A stretch of DNA of 64,000 bases from Heloderma charlesbogerti (lineage: Eukaryota > Chordata > Lepidosauria > Squamata > Helodermatidae): the NCBI GenBank assembly GCA_026122225.1, contig JANEZZ010001858.1, forward strand, positions 250,501-314,500, written 5' to 3'. This document shows positions 34,131 through 45,769 of this stretch, piece by piece (the stretch's first letter is position 1; the number at the start of each line of letters is the position of its first letter). Below the pieces are notes generated by a model that was not told the DNA's origin, did not search any database, and was given only the letters and a program-made list of their open reading frames with translations. The translations under genes were made by a program, and so were the position numbers.

Positions 34131-34502
34131 CAAAAGTGAGCTAAAGAGGTACGCGTCGACTTATCGCACCTTTATTTATTTCCCCATTTGGTCTAATAAT
34201 CACTTTTGGGACGGGAATTTAGATCAGAAAAAGGGCAGAGGGGAAAGGGCTTAAAACACCTTTACTCACAAGGCCTCTGCACTGATCACAGCTAAAGTGC
34301 CTCCCTCACCACTGCTAGGACTGCTGTAAAGCTCCCCCTCCCAGCTCCCACCTCTTTTTAAGTTGGAAGATCTAATCGCTGATCTTCTGCATCACATCAC
34401 CTTGGAATGCAAGGAGTTAGTAGCCCAGGGCACTGACTGGCCAAAAGACCAAGAGAAATGCAGGTTCAGTCTGACATCTAGGGGCTGCCTGGTGTAATAA
34501 AA

Positions 34503-34838
34503 AGGTAAAGGTGTCCCCAGCCAGTCGTGTCCGACTCTAGGGTGCGGTGCTCATCCCCGTTTCTAAGCCGAAGAGCCAGCGCCGTCCGAAGATGCTTCCG
34601 TGGTCATGTGGCCGGCATGACTGAACACCGAGGTGCACGGAACGCTGTTACCTTTCCCGCCGAGGCGGTGCCTATTTATCTACTTGCAATTTCTTGCTTT
34701 CGAACTGCTAGGTTGGCAGGAGCTGGGGCTGAAGACGGGAGCTCACTCCGTCACGCGGCACTCGGGTCTCGAACTGCTGTCCTGCTGACCTTCCGGTCTG
34801 CAGGTCAGCGCCTTAACCGCTAAGCCACCGCGGCCCTG
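34503..34838 (-). repeat. Sauria-type SINE with BovB-like tail
   Basis: The - strand starts GGGCCGCGGTGGCTTAGCGG (tRNA-like head, box B AGTTCGAGACC) and ends GAGTCGGACACGACTGGCTG, resembling the BovB 3' end at 1795-1830. This is the signature of Sauria SINEs mobilised by BovB. Confidence 0.8.
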
Positions 34839-34844
34839 TAGTAA

Positions 34845-36399
34845 TAACTAGGCTTAAAAACAACAACAACATTTGCTCCTCAGTCTATGTATCGGTGCTT
34901 ATCGGCATCTTTTAAACAAAGAACCAGCCGGAGACGCTCCTGGGCCTGGCTGGCACGCGGTATCAGGAACTGTTGATCACTGTCCCTAGTGCTGTGGAAC
35001 TGCAGGTTCTCAGGGAGAATGTTCTAGATCTGGCCTGGCTCCACCAACCCGGTTGGCCCTTGGCTCTTCCTGGGCAGGGAGGAGCATAAAGAACTTCCGT
35101 TCCGGCTGAGCCTGGTTAGAGCAGCAGGGCCTACCTGGGCTCTGCTGGGTCTTGCATTGCTGCTCTGGCTCTGGCTCTGGGTCCTGGCGTCTGCTTGCTC
35201 TCCGATCCTGCTTGATCTTTGGGCCTGGCTCCTCTAGACTGCTGCCCAGTCCTGACTCGTGGCCAGCGGAGCGTTCAGAAACATTGGAAGCAGCTTCTCC
35301 GCTGGGCAAGAGGGCTGAATCTCACACAGGCCCTGCACCCCGTTCACCCCCAAAGGCATCAAGAGAGCAGGTCCAAGGGGGGACAATGCTTCTGGGGGTC
35401 CCCAAAGGGAGAATATCAGGGCAGGCAACGTCTCATCCTAGCTCAGCCTTCCTCAACCAGATGACCTCCAGATGTGCTGAACTACCTCTCCCAGCATCCT
35501 CAGAGAACACATCTGCAGGGCACCATGAAGCCTTCAGCCGGGTAACTTTCCACAGCCTCGCAGCAGTTTTAGCGCTCAGTGCAGAGGGAGGCTAAGGGAG
35601 AGTTTGTTCTGCCCTGACTCTCAGTACCCGCAGGAGGGCGGGGTGCAACTGAGATGTGGGCAGAGATGGACCTCGGCCTGTGATGGCTCTTGGCCTACAT
35701 GGGGGAGCATCCCCAAGGCAAAACCTTGACTGAGCTCACAAACAAGGCTCAGTTTTTCTTTAGGGAAAGACAAATTCTGGCCAGAGATTTTTCAGACCTC
35801 ACTACCAGAACCAGGAGAGATTGGAACTCTGTATAATCATGGATTGCAAGACCCCCTGTCAGAATTAATTCCCTTTATACAAAGGTGGAAGTCCCTACAT
35901 GGAAAAGAGGTGTGAGTCCTTCTCTTTCACTTACCCTCTCTTATTATTCACAGATACAGAATCATATCTCAGGAGGAGATCGTGGGAACACTGAAGGAAT
36001 GCAAGGGGACCCTGCAGCCAGCTCCAGCATCCCTCACTCTCTACCTGAAGCCCGGCTGGCTCCAAGCCTTGGGACGAGGGGTTTGTCCCGGGCAGGCAGG
36101 GAAACACCCAGGGAGCCCAAACCCCTCGGCCCCTCTTAGCGATTCTCCTTCGCTCCTGTCCAGACCTTGCCACGCCCAGCCCTGTCTCCCTTGAGGAAAG
36201 TCCTCGCCGCTCCTGAGCCTTTCTGGCTCCGATTAATGAGACCAGGTGTCCTCGCCATCTTCCGGACCTCGCGAGTTTTGTAAGCGTGTTCTGAGGAAAT
36301 TGAAGGAGGGAGCCCGGGCCGCACTTTGTGAGAACTCAGGTCCTTGAAAGGAGCCCCCGCCCCGGCTTTGCCACTCAGCCCCCAGGGCTGCATCCGGAG
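34845..36399. other. GC-rich intergenic sequence, unassigned
   Basis: No recognisable domain on either strand. CT- and GGCTCTGG-rich stretches (about 35155-35200) and low-complexity ORFs only. Confidence 0.4.
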
Positions 36400-37085
36400 C
36401 GTGGCACACGGGCCAAAGTCCTGGGCCTTGCAGTGCGGGGGGGTGTGTCACCCCCAGAGAGCAACGATGGAGGCAGCGGCCAGGAATCCCACTGCCTGGG
36501 GCCAACCGGAGCTGACGATGCTCATGGCTGCATCCATTTTCTTCCTACTTTCCAAAAGTGTTTGAGGTCTGGGGGCTGATGGCTGGGCATGCGCATGGTT
36601 ACAGACGCGCACGGTATTGTTTTTCCTTTCCTACTACAACACAGTGCTCAGTCCCAAGTAAGTCATGGTACTGTCAGGGCAGAAGAACCAGGCTCTATTT
36701 TCATTCGTCTAGCCTCCCTGGTGCTATGATCATACTAACCTTGAATTGAGTAACTGCACATGCACAGAGTATTTCCCATTTTTCCAGAGTTGGCCAACAT
36801 TATCCCTCCTTTATGTCGTTGCTCTACCAGATCAGGTACAAGGGGCTGTGAAGCCTTTAGTGGCAGTCAGGGAGGAGGGAAATGGGAGTTGTGTGCCCCG
36901 GAGCTGGCGAGATGCCCATGGCTATGCAAAGAGGGACCCCAATAAGGCCATTTAAGTCCAGGGTCTGCATTATGTAGCCGAACTATTGCCAGCCCCCTGG
37001 CATGTGGGGAGAATGAGATTTAGCCTCGAGAAGCAGGCTGAAGCAAAGGAGGTTGAAAAATGGAAAAATGGCCATTGATTTCATA
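36400..37085 (+). repeat. Duplicated block 1 (pairs with 43200-44340)
   Basis: Blocks shared with 43200-44340 in the same order: GGCTGCATCCAT, GCTGGGCATGCGCATGG with CAGACGC, then GTTGTGTGCCCCGGAGCTGG with GCAAAGAGGGACCC, and ATTGCCAGCCCCCTGGCATG. Diverged, with indels. Function unknown. Confidence 0.55.
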
Positions 37086-38362
37086 TCATAGAATCATAGA
37101 ATAGTAGGGTTGGAAGGGGCCTACAAGGCCATCGAATCCAATCCCCTGCTCAATGCAGGAATCCAAGTCAGAGCATCCCTGACAGATGGCTGTCCAGCCT
37201 CGTCTTGAAGGCCTCCAGTGTGGGAGAGCCCACCGCCTCCCCAGGTAATTGGTTCCACTGTCGTATTGCTCTGACAGTCAGGATGTTTCTCCTGATGTTC
37301 AGCCGGAATCTGGCTTCCTGTCACTTGAGCCCATTATTCCGTGTCCTGCACTCTGGGATGAGCGAGAAGAGATCCTGGCCTTCCTCTCTGGGACAACCTT
37401 TCAAGTGCTTGAAGAGCGCCATCCTATCTCCCCTCAGTCTTCTCTTCTCAAGGCTAAACAGGCCCAGTTCTTTCAGTCTCTCTTCACAGGGCTTTGTTTC
37501 CAGTCCCCTGATCATCTTCATTGCCCTCCTCTGAACCCTCTCCAGCTTGTCTGCATCCTTCTTAAAGTGTGGTGCCCAGAACTGGACACAGTACTCCAGA
37601 TGAGGCCTAACCAGTGCTGAGTACAGGGGGACTAGTACTTCCCGGGATTTGGAAGCGATGCTTCTATTAATGCAGCCCAGAATAGCATTTGCCTTTTTTG
37701 CAGCCACATCACACTGTTGGGTCATATTCAGCTTGTGATCGACAACAGTTCCAAGATCCTTCTTGCTTGTAGTGTTGTTGAGCTACGTATCCCCTGTCTT
37801 GTAACTGTGCATTTGGTATCTTTTTCCTAGGTGCAGAACTTGGCATTTATCCCTATTAAATGTCATTCTGTTGTTTTCTGCCCAGCGCTCCAGGCTGTCA
37901 AGATCATATTGAATTTTGTTTCTGTCTTCCAAAGTATTAGCTATCCCGCCCAATTTTGTGTCATCTGCAAATTTGATCAGCATTCCCTGCACTTCCTCCT
38001 CCAAGTCTTTCATAAAAATGTTGAAGAGCACTGGGCCCAGGACTGAGCCCTGCGGTACCCCACTCATTCCCTCTCCCCAGTTTGAAAAGATCCCATTAAT
38101 CAGCACTCTTTGAGTCCGATACTGTAGCCAACTGTGGATCCACCGGATCATTGTTTCATCTAGCCCACTTTGAGCTAGTTTGCTCATCAGGATATCATGG
38201 GGCACTTTGTCGAAAGCTTTGCTGAGGTCGAGGGATATGATGTCTACAGCATTCCCACGGTCTACGAGGGAGGTTAATTGATCAAAAAATGAGATCAGAT
38301 TTGTCTGGCAGGACTTGTTTTTGACAAATCCATGTTGGCTTCGAGTCATCATGGCATTGTTT
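37086..38362 (-). mobile_element. CR1 copy H, 3' half (RT)
   Basis: CR1 tail at 37086. The - strand encodes RT in 38352-37783 (KAFDKVPHDILM, GVPQGSVLGPVLFN, KFADDTKLGG with the catalytic ADD) and the C-terminus in 37725-37321. It is joined to the 5' half (38964-40420) through a palindromic transposon, but the CR1 sequence between the endonuclease end and the QHGFVKNKSC region is missing. Confidence 0.92.
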
Positions 38363-38963
38363 TAGGGATGTACGAAAATTACTTACCTTTTCGCAGCTTG
38401 GCTTCGCGGTGTGGGGGAGGCGCTTCACTTTTCCCCCCGAAGTTCAGGCAAAGGGGGGGAGGCTTCCCGCCTTGCCCGGCCGAAATTCAGGCCGGGGGGG
38501 AGGCTTCCCGCCTCGCCCGGGTGAAATTCAGGCCAGGGAGTAGCGTCCCGTCTCCCCGGCCGCGAAACAAAAAGTAAACAAGTAAAAAAAAAAAGGACCC
38601 CGTGATAGGCTACGTGACGATTTACATAGCCTATCACGGCTAGATTTCCAAAGTCAGCTGTGATAGGCTACGTAAATTGTTACGTAGCCTATCACGGGCG
38701 ACTTTGGGGGGGAAAAAAAAAGCACGTACGCAAATGGCGGTGGCCCATGGGTGCCGCCATTTGCGTTCCTTATTTTGGCACGTCTAGTCTACGTAAAGAT
38801 TTACATAGACTACGGCGAAAATAAGGGCACGCCGAAAGGGACATTCGTAGGAGGTAAGTCCCATCCCGGGGGGGGGGGAGAATTTCACCGCCAATTTCGG
38901 GGGGCCGAATGCATTGGCATTCAGCCTCCCCGAGATTCGTGGAGAAATTCTCCGCCATCCCTA
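38363..38963 (-). mobile_element. Palindromic hAT-like transposon, copy 1 (601 bp)
   Basis: Ends TAGGGATG and CATCCCTA. Interior palindromes: GTGATAGGCTACGTGACG with TTTACATAGCCTATCAC (38602-38638), a second at 38659-38697, and TAGTCTACGTAAAG with TTTACATAGACTA (38785-38815). No ORF of transposase type. Same family as 47711-48667 and 62733-63133. Confidence 0.65.
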
Positions 38964-40420
38964 GCTTTTTGTGAAGCCACATTGGCTGCTTCTGTTGTCT
39001 TCCACCTTTTTTTCCTGTTGGAATTGTTTGTAATTGTGCCTTGAGAATTTCCTTTTTTAAAAACTCCCAACCATCTTGGACTCCTTTTCTCGTTAGAGTT
39101 GCTTGCCATGGGACCTTACTGATCATTGTTCTGAGTTTATTAAAATCAGCCTTCCTAAAATCCAGGGTACGCGTTTGACTACACTCAGCTTTTGCTTCCC
39201 TTAGAACCAAGAACTCAAGTACAACATGGTCGCTTTCCCCCAGAGTTCCTGTAACTGCTACTTTATCCTCTAAGTCATCTCTGTTGGTTAGGATCAAGTC
39301 AAGGATAGCCGATCCTCTAGTTCCTTCCTCTACTTTCTGTAGGAGGAAGTTATCCGCCACACAAGTCAGGAATTTCCTGGAGGGGCCATGTTTTGCAGAA
39401 TTTGTCTCCCAACAAATATCGGGGAAATTGAAGTCCCCCATCACTACTACATCATGCTTCCTTAAAACATTAGCTATTTGCTTTTCAAAAGTTTCATCCT
39501 CGTCTTCTCCTTGATTGGGTGGCCGGTAGTAGACTCCGACCACCAGGTTCCTTTTATTCTTTGCTCCATTTACTTTAACCCAGATGCTCTCGATGGGGCT
39601 ACCAAGCTCATCCCCCTGTATTTATGTGCAGAGATATGTATTTTTAACACACAGTGCAACCCCACCTCCCTTTCTGTTCTTACTGTTCTTTCTGAACAAG
39701 TTATATCCTTCATTTGCTGTATTCCAGTCATGAGAGTCATCCCACCAAGTCTCAGTTACACCTATCAAGTCATAATTTCCCTCCTGTATTAAGAGTTCAA
39801 GTTCGTTCTGTTTGTTTCCCATACTCTGGGCATTCGTATATAGACATCGAAGACCATGTGCTTCATAGTCTGGCTTTCTTCCTCCATGTGTCTGAAGACT
39901 ATTATTGGGCGCTATTAGAGCTGTTCTCTCCGTTGCAGTGCATGAGCCTTCATCCATTGTTACCCCCAACATTACATCTCCCTTCCCCGTAGGATTCGGT
40001 TTAAAACCCTCCTGATGAAGTTCTTCATGCTGTGGCCAAACACATTCTTCCCATCCTTTGTGAGGCACAACCCGTCCCTTGCCAACTGCCCATCTTCCAG
40101 GAAGTATAGGCCGTGGTCCCGGAATTTACATCTCTCTCGTCGGCACCACCTTCGCAGCCAGTCGTTCACCCGGAGTATTTTCCGTTCCCTTTCTATCCCT
40201 CTTCTAACTCCTGGAAGGATGGATGAGAAAACTATCTGGGCCCAAAGTTCTTGAGTTTCCTTCCCAAAGCTTCAAAGTCTGACGTGATCTCTTCGTAGCT
40301 CTGCTTGGGGGTATCATTTGTTCCCACATGGATGAGAAGGAAGGGATCCCTGTCAGTGGGCTTTATGAGTGCAGGCACCCTTTCAGTCACGTCTCTAATC
40401 CGTCCTCCCGGGAGACAATC
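38964..40420 (-). mobile_element. CR1 copy H, 5' half (ORF1 end, endonuclease)
   Basis: The - strand runs from the ORF1 esterase region (VTERVPALIKPTDRDPFL, HVGTNDT) through the ORF1/ORF2 junction TAATG near 39972 to the endonuclease ([47 protein letters not shown]) and WLHKK at the transposon border. The endonuclease frame is interrupted by TAA near 39620 in the LCT-IQGDE region. Confidence 0.92.
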
Positions 40421-40421
40421 A

Positions 40422-40560
40422 TTGTCCAGAAGGGACAATTTCCAACTGGACAAGTACCTCAAACTTCGAGAACCATGTAAGAGCGCAGAACATACTTGGG
40501 CAAGAGTGGAGTGAGGACAAAGGAAGATCAGAGACAAGAAGAAGAGTCAGTCATTTCTGC
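40422..40560 (+). pseudogene. V2R exon 5 end plus intron 5 scrap
   Basis: About 32 bp match the end of V2R exon 5 (CPEG-type coding for a cysteine-rich domain end) up to a GT at 40454-40455. About 105 bp follow that match the intron-5 start of the intact gene (compare 25290-25425). The 5' part of the exon is missing where a - strand CR1 begins. No exon 6 follows. Confidence 0.7.
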
Positions 40561-40576
40561 TAGGACTATTTTCTCT

Positions 40577-40993
40577 TCACACGTCCCAGCCACTTCCTTC
40601 CCCCACCCTCAGAACGTCTAACACCGCTGAGAGGTTTGTAACTTCATCAATGCCCCATTTCTTCTTATTTTCACCAGAGACCATTTGTGTAAATTTCGCT
40701 GCACTGTCTTTATTCCTCTGACAGAGTATATTTAGATATTCATGAACCACTTCCCTGGTCTTCCGAAGCTGAATCTGCTTCCAGTGTACCAAAACAACTT
40801 GGGCTTCCTGATTATCCCATTCACTCTCTTCTATTATGAAAAAAACCCCAAATCTTGTGGTCTTAGTGTGCTTACCCAAAAGCATGGAGATAAGAACTGA
40901 CCAGTAGCATATCACAGTACTTTCCTTTATTCTGTTGGTGCAAGAATTTCTCCCTGCCTGCAAGCAGTTGCAGCCTCTGCCCTCCTTGTTCAA
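40577..40993 (-). CDS. Unrecognised 138-codon ORF
   Basis: Not recognised. The half EVVHEYLNILCQRNKDSAAK, then KWGIDEVTNLSAVLDVL, has protein-like composition (charged, helical, few low-complexity runs), unlike the cysteine-rich N-terminal part. No signal peptide or splice evidence could be weighed. It may be an exon or retrocopy fragment of a cellular gene, or a chance ORF. Confidence 0.25.
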   Translation of the reverse strand: MNKEGRGCNCLQAGRNSCTNRIKESTVICYWSVLISMLLGKHTKTTRFGVFFIIEESEWDNQEAQVVLVHWKQIQLRKTREVVHEYLNILCQRNKDSAAKFTQMVSGENKKKWGIDEVTNLSAVLDVLRVGEGSGWDV

Positions 40994-40999
40994 GCCTCT

Positions 41000-42100
41000 G
41001 AAAATATTGTGTTATGTTCTCCTTTAGCTCTTTTAGTTAAAACAACGGCTCAGTACCTATCTCAACCACACCTCTCCAGGTACGAAATTTTGCTTCTCTC
41101 AAGCAGTCATATTACAGTACAGCATTGTTCCACTCTAAATCCTGCTGCTTTGCTGCCTGTCAGATGAGCCACTGACTAATGTCGGCTGTATATATTTTGT
41201 GGGTGGGTCTTGTCAAAGAAATGCTGGAGGGATATGCTGTCTGTACTTCCCATACTGTAACAGAACAAAATCTTTTGCCTAACTGGAGTTCTGCTCAAGG
41301 GGAAGAACGTTTTGCCCTCACTAGGGCCACTGCCTTATTCCTTCCAGCCACCCTCACCTATTTCCTTCTACCTCCAACTCATTTTCTATTTGTATTTGAT
41401 TAGATTCATTTCTCCATAATTTTTCAAACTAACATAGCTTTTTCTCAGTGGTTGCTGCTACGCTCTCCTCTCCCCCGCCATTCCTGTGTTTGTTTGTTTA
41501 TCTCGATGTTGGACTCCGGAGACGGCTGCGTTTGTGGTTTGAGGTCGGCTGTCACTTGGCTTTCTCCACTCCATTTCCGTGTGGTTTTGCAGGCGGCCGG
41601 TCTCACCTGCCCGCTTCCGACCTCAGCACTTGCCCCGCGGTGCCCTCCGGTGGCCAGCTGTGAGCACTGCAGCTCTTCATCTTGGTCGCCCAACTCAGAC
41701 CTCCGTGCTTCTAGCGGGGCGCCCCGGGGTGGCCTGCTCTGAACCTGCAAGGAACCACGTTACCTCAGAGAAGCCGCTTCTTTCAGGAGCTCAGCTGCTA
41801 ACCCAACCGACTTCATTCGACGTTTGCTAATATGTACTTCCACTAATGTGGTTGATTTCATTGAATGTAAAGGAAAGAGAGAGAAAAGGAAAACTACGAC
41901 GGACCTAAGAACAAGCTTCTGTGACAACACGTCTGTGGTTCTTACCAAAAACCCGGAGCAGCCTGTGGCAAGACATCTCAGCTCTCCTGCACACAGTCTC
42001 TCTGATTTACAGTTGCTTCCAAGAGAACAAACAAAAGACATGGATGCGCTTGACAAAAGGGGACATTTCTGGATCTCTCCACTGGGAACTCCTAGTCCAA
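41000..42100. other. Intergenic, no feature recognised
   Basis: Short ORFs on both strands overlap each other and show no domains. Confidence 0.35.
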
Positions 42101-42119
42101 AGAGCCTTGATCTGGAGGA

Positions 42120-43330
42120 CAATTCGTGAGCGTTAGACCAGCCGCAGCTCTGTTTTCGCTCCTACGGAAGGTTCCCCTGCAGGCATGCCAGAGTGCCACT
42201 CCAGGCATCCGCTCAACGGCACAGCGACTGCCGAGGGCGGAAGCCGAAACGGTTAGCTCAGAATAGGTACATCGAAAAGACTCTGTTGCTATATATATAT
42301 GTAGCCAGGAGTGCGGTGTTTGGGGATCCCTCAATCTAGAAATCGGGAGCACAGATGTAGGCCTGCTGCACCTGCTGACCCTGCCCGGTCTCCCAACGAG
42401 GGGGGCTTCTGAGAGCAGGCGGAGCAGGTTCCCTCTCCGTGCCTTGTAAAAAGAACGCCTCCGCCTCCCTTTCTTTTCTCCGTCCTTGCCTTGTGCAACT
42501 CTGTTCTTCTGCAGCGCCACTGACGTCCGTTTAAATGTACTGGAAAAACAGACAAAGAATGACTGCGAGGCCCCCGGGGTTCCCTTGCCCGTGTTTTAGC
42601 ATTGCCCTTGGGAACTGCCCGAGGGCGCTGACTGTCCTCGCTCGGGAGAGAAGCTGCTCCGGAAGGGAGGCCTCCTGGAGCCGGGTGGGCAGGGGTTGGC
42701 CCTGGCGGGGGTCAGCTGACGGACCGTCCAGGCGGGGTGGTAGTGCAGCCTCGATGGTGCCCTGGAAGCACCCAGCTCAGCCAGCCATACCTGAGTCAAA
42801 GGAGGACGCTCGAGCAAAGGCGGAGGGGCCGGACTCCAGGGAGTTCCTCTCGACACGACACACCCTGTGCCGATACGCGGTTCTCGAAGGCCCTCGGGAA
42901 AGGCTCGCTCACTGGGCCTCTCAGCCAGCGAGGCTCCCTTCTCACTGCCACCGCCACCCGCCGCGTTGGCTCCTCTCCCTTTCCCTCCCAGGGACCCCGC
43001 CGGCTGGCTTGGCAGGCAGGGAGCACGTCGGCTGCGGCATCTCCTGCACCGCTTCCTCACCAGCACCGTTGCCTGGGCCAGAGCAGGAGGTGGGTGAACA
43101 GGCAGGTTGCCATGGGGGGGGAGGAGCAACGCCGGGGGCCCTGCAGGGTGGGGTGGCCAGCAGGTGCCCAACCATGCCAACTTTGACACCGCCACGCACG
43201 CAAATGCGCCGGGGTGCCACAGACAGCTCCTGGCACGACCGATCAAAGGGTGGCAGGCAGTGGGGCCGACTTGGGCGGGGGGCTGACCGTGCTTCCTGCT
43301 GCATCCATCGTCTTTTTCTTTAAACAAACA
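42120..43330. other. GC- and CpG-rich block
   Basis: Conspicuously GC-rich with many CpG dinucleotides (for example 42840-42960). Long overlapping ORFs on both strands (262 codons +, 243 codons -) are explained by the lack of AT-rich stops. Proline/arginine-rich translations carry no recognised domain. It could be a CpG-island-like segment. Confidence 0.35.
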
Positions 43331-44340
43331 AACAAACGTAAAAGCCAGGAGGCAGAGGGCTGGGCATGCACATGGAGACAGACGCCCATGGTGTTATGAT
43401 TTAAGTGCCTTTACAATGCAAACCGGCACGTGCTCGGAGGATGCCCTTTTGCCGAGTTGGCAGCCCATTTCCCCCTTTGCTTCTGCTCTGACACAGGGGT
43501 GGGGAACGTCGGGCAGGGTCCCAGTCTGGCCCGCCTGGGGTCCCAGTCCAGGGCCCCCCAGCTCGCCGTCCCCCCTCCCCTTGGCCCTGCCCTGTTTTCC
43601 CAAGCAAAGGTGGTTTGGTGGCTTCCTGACTTCTGCTGAGTTCTCCCCATTCAAACAGGCTGCAATACTTCCACTGATATCTTGGTCTGTAAAGTAAAGC
43701 GGGAAAGTATGCATCAGTGTTGAATGTACTGCCCTCTGACAAAAAGTAGATTCAAACTTAATGTTTTTCTCTTCTCTATCTACTTCCTTTTTTCCCTTTC
43801 CCTTTCCCTTTTCCCGTCTTTTTCTTCTTTTTGTTGGTTGGTTTGATTTTGTTTTGGAAAATTAATACAATCTTTTTTTTAAGGTTGAAATACCTCTCCT
43901 AGCACTTCCTAGCAGGAAGGGCTTTGAGACAAAAAACGTTGGCCTTTTGTTTCTGTTTTTTTCACCCCACCCCCTCTCGCCCCCATCCATGACTGGTGTG
44001 AGGCCCCCAAGGGCTTCTCTGAAACGGAATTTGGTGCTTGGGCTGAAAGAGCGTCCCAAGCTCTGCTGTAACATATCAGGGATGCAGAAGGAGCTGGAAA
44101 ACGTGGCGTGGCAGCGGGGAGGAGGGAGACGTGAGTTGTGTGCTTCCGAGCTGAAGAAATGCCCGTGGAGGTGCAAAGAGGGACCCCCGTGAGGCCATCA
44201 GGACCAGCGACGAAAATTGCCTGCTGCACCATTGCCAGCCCCCCGGCATGCGGGGTGAGGGAGCTTAAGCGAAGAGAAGCAGGTGGAAGGAAAGGAGGCT
44301 GGAGAAAGACCTTTGGGTTGTTCAAGGGGTTAGGATAAGA
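43200..44340 (+). repeat. Duplicated block 2 (pairs with 36400-37085)
   Basis: Shares GCTGCATCCAT, GGGCTGGGCATGCACATGG, GCAAAGAGGGACCC and CATTGCCAGCCCCCCGGCAT with block 1, with about 450 bp of extra sequence including a pyrimidine-rich tract at 43780-43830. Confidence 0.55.
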
Positions 44341-44683
44341 TAGCATTTATTGATTTAATCTATACCCCACCTTTCTACTAGAAAATGGTACTCAAGGCTG
44401 CTAATAACAATGCAGGACAGTATTTAGAATAAAAACGTAACTAAAGCAATCATTTCAAAAACACTGAGAACACAATTAAGAACATAACAATACAAGAATA
44501 AAAACAGCACCCAACCAAACAAACCAGCTTCCATGACAAAGGCCCGCTTAAGGAAAATGTCTTTGCCTATAAAACAAAACTACAGACAACAAGTTCTTCC
44601 GTGAAACCCCTTTTTTAAAAAAAGAACATCCGTTACATCCGTAGGGCTTAAAAAGTCTGTGTTGTCAGTTGTCATTTTTTCAG

Positions 44684-44828
44684 CAGTGGAAGCGATGAGT
44701 TCTGGAGGTGGTGGGCTCACCTTCACTGGAAGTTTTGAAGCGGAGTCTGGATGACCACATGTCAGAGATGCGTTCGCTGCATCCATCATTGCAGAGCCTG
44801 TACTGAGTTGGGGTCAGACTAGATGAAC
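44684..44828 (+). mobile_element. CR1 3' fragment, different subfamily
   Basis: GGAGGTGGTGGGCTCACCTT, CTGGATGACCACATGTCAG and GGGGTCAGACTAGATGA resemble a CR1 3' end but differ from the other copies; it lacks the ATTCTATGA tail and abuts the next CR1. Confidence 0.6.
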
Positions 44829-45769
44829 GGGGGGAGCAAACAGGAGTTGGCCAGTGGAGTTGCAGTGGTAGAAGAGACAAAGGGGACAAAGGAGACAAAG
44901 GAGACAGAGGCTAAGAGGTAAGTGGGCTGCAGGAAGCCCAGGGGGCTGCCCTTTATCCTTCTGAGTGGCTGTGAGCTCACCAGGTGCTTCTGAGAGCTCC
45001 AACTGAATTCGGGGTGTCTGGCCTGAGTACTCCCAGCAGCTGAGTGGGTGGGAAGCTTCAGTCTGTTTCCCGCCTCCCAGTTGAGCAGAGCAGAGCAGAG
45101 CAGAGCAAGCTGGCAGCTGGTCCAGCTGGTCCAGCTGGTCCAGGGACTACAGAAGCAAGCAAGCTCCCAGAGAGCGAGTGACCAGAGCGAGCGGACAGGG
45201 GGAGAAAACAGGAGCTGGCCAGGGGAGTTGCAGTGGTAGAAGAGACAAAGGGGTCAAAGGAGACAAAGGAGACAGAGGCTAAGAGGTAAGTGGGCTGCAG
45301 GAAGCCCAGGGGGCTGCCCTTTATCCTTCTGAGTAGCTGTGAGCTCACCAGGTGCTTCTGAGAGCTCCAGCTGAATTGGGCGGGGGGTGGCCTGAGTACT
45401 CCCAGCAGCTGAGTGGGCAGGAAGCTTCAGTCTGTTTCCCGCCTCCCAGCTGAGCAGAGCAGAGCAGAGGAAACTGCTCCAGCTGGTCCAGGGACTACAG
45501 AAGCAAGCAAGCTCCCAGAGAGCGAACGGCCAGAGCGAGCGGACAGGGGGAGCAAACAGCAGCTGGCCAGGGGAGTTCGGCAGGGGAGGTCAAGGGGGAG
45601 GCCCCTAACATTTTTTTCTTTTTGAACTAACTTTTTTTTCATTTATTTGTCCTGTAACATGCACTTCCACACCAGTGGGACTCTGCTTTTAACCTCTACT
45701 GAGTAGAGGAGCAGGCACAGGCTAGTCTAGAACAATCACAAAGCTAGACACAAAAAGGGAAAAGGGGCT
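44829..45769 (+). promoter_or_regulatory. CR1 5' UTR with tandem monomers
   Basis: A unit of about 350-370 bp repeats: GGGGGAGMAAACAG marks at about 44830, 45199 and 45547; each full unit contains AGAAGAGACAAAGGGG, GGCTGCAGGAAGCCC, TGAGTACTCCCAGCAGCTGA and GAAGCTTCAGTCTG. Two full units and a partial third precede ORF1. The layout resembles monomeric promoters in LINE 5' UTRs. A CCAGCTGGT triplication (45118-45145) distinguishes unit 1. Confidence 0.6.

Noticed and set aside
34527..34823. 98-codon + strand ORF
   Set aside because: It lies entirely within a reverse Sauria-type SINE.
42535..43323. A 262-codon + strand protein gene
   Set aside because: An equally long ORF overlaps on the opposite strand; composition is explained by GC-rich DNA and no domain or splice signal is recognisable.
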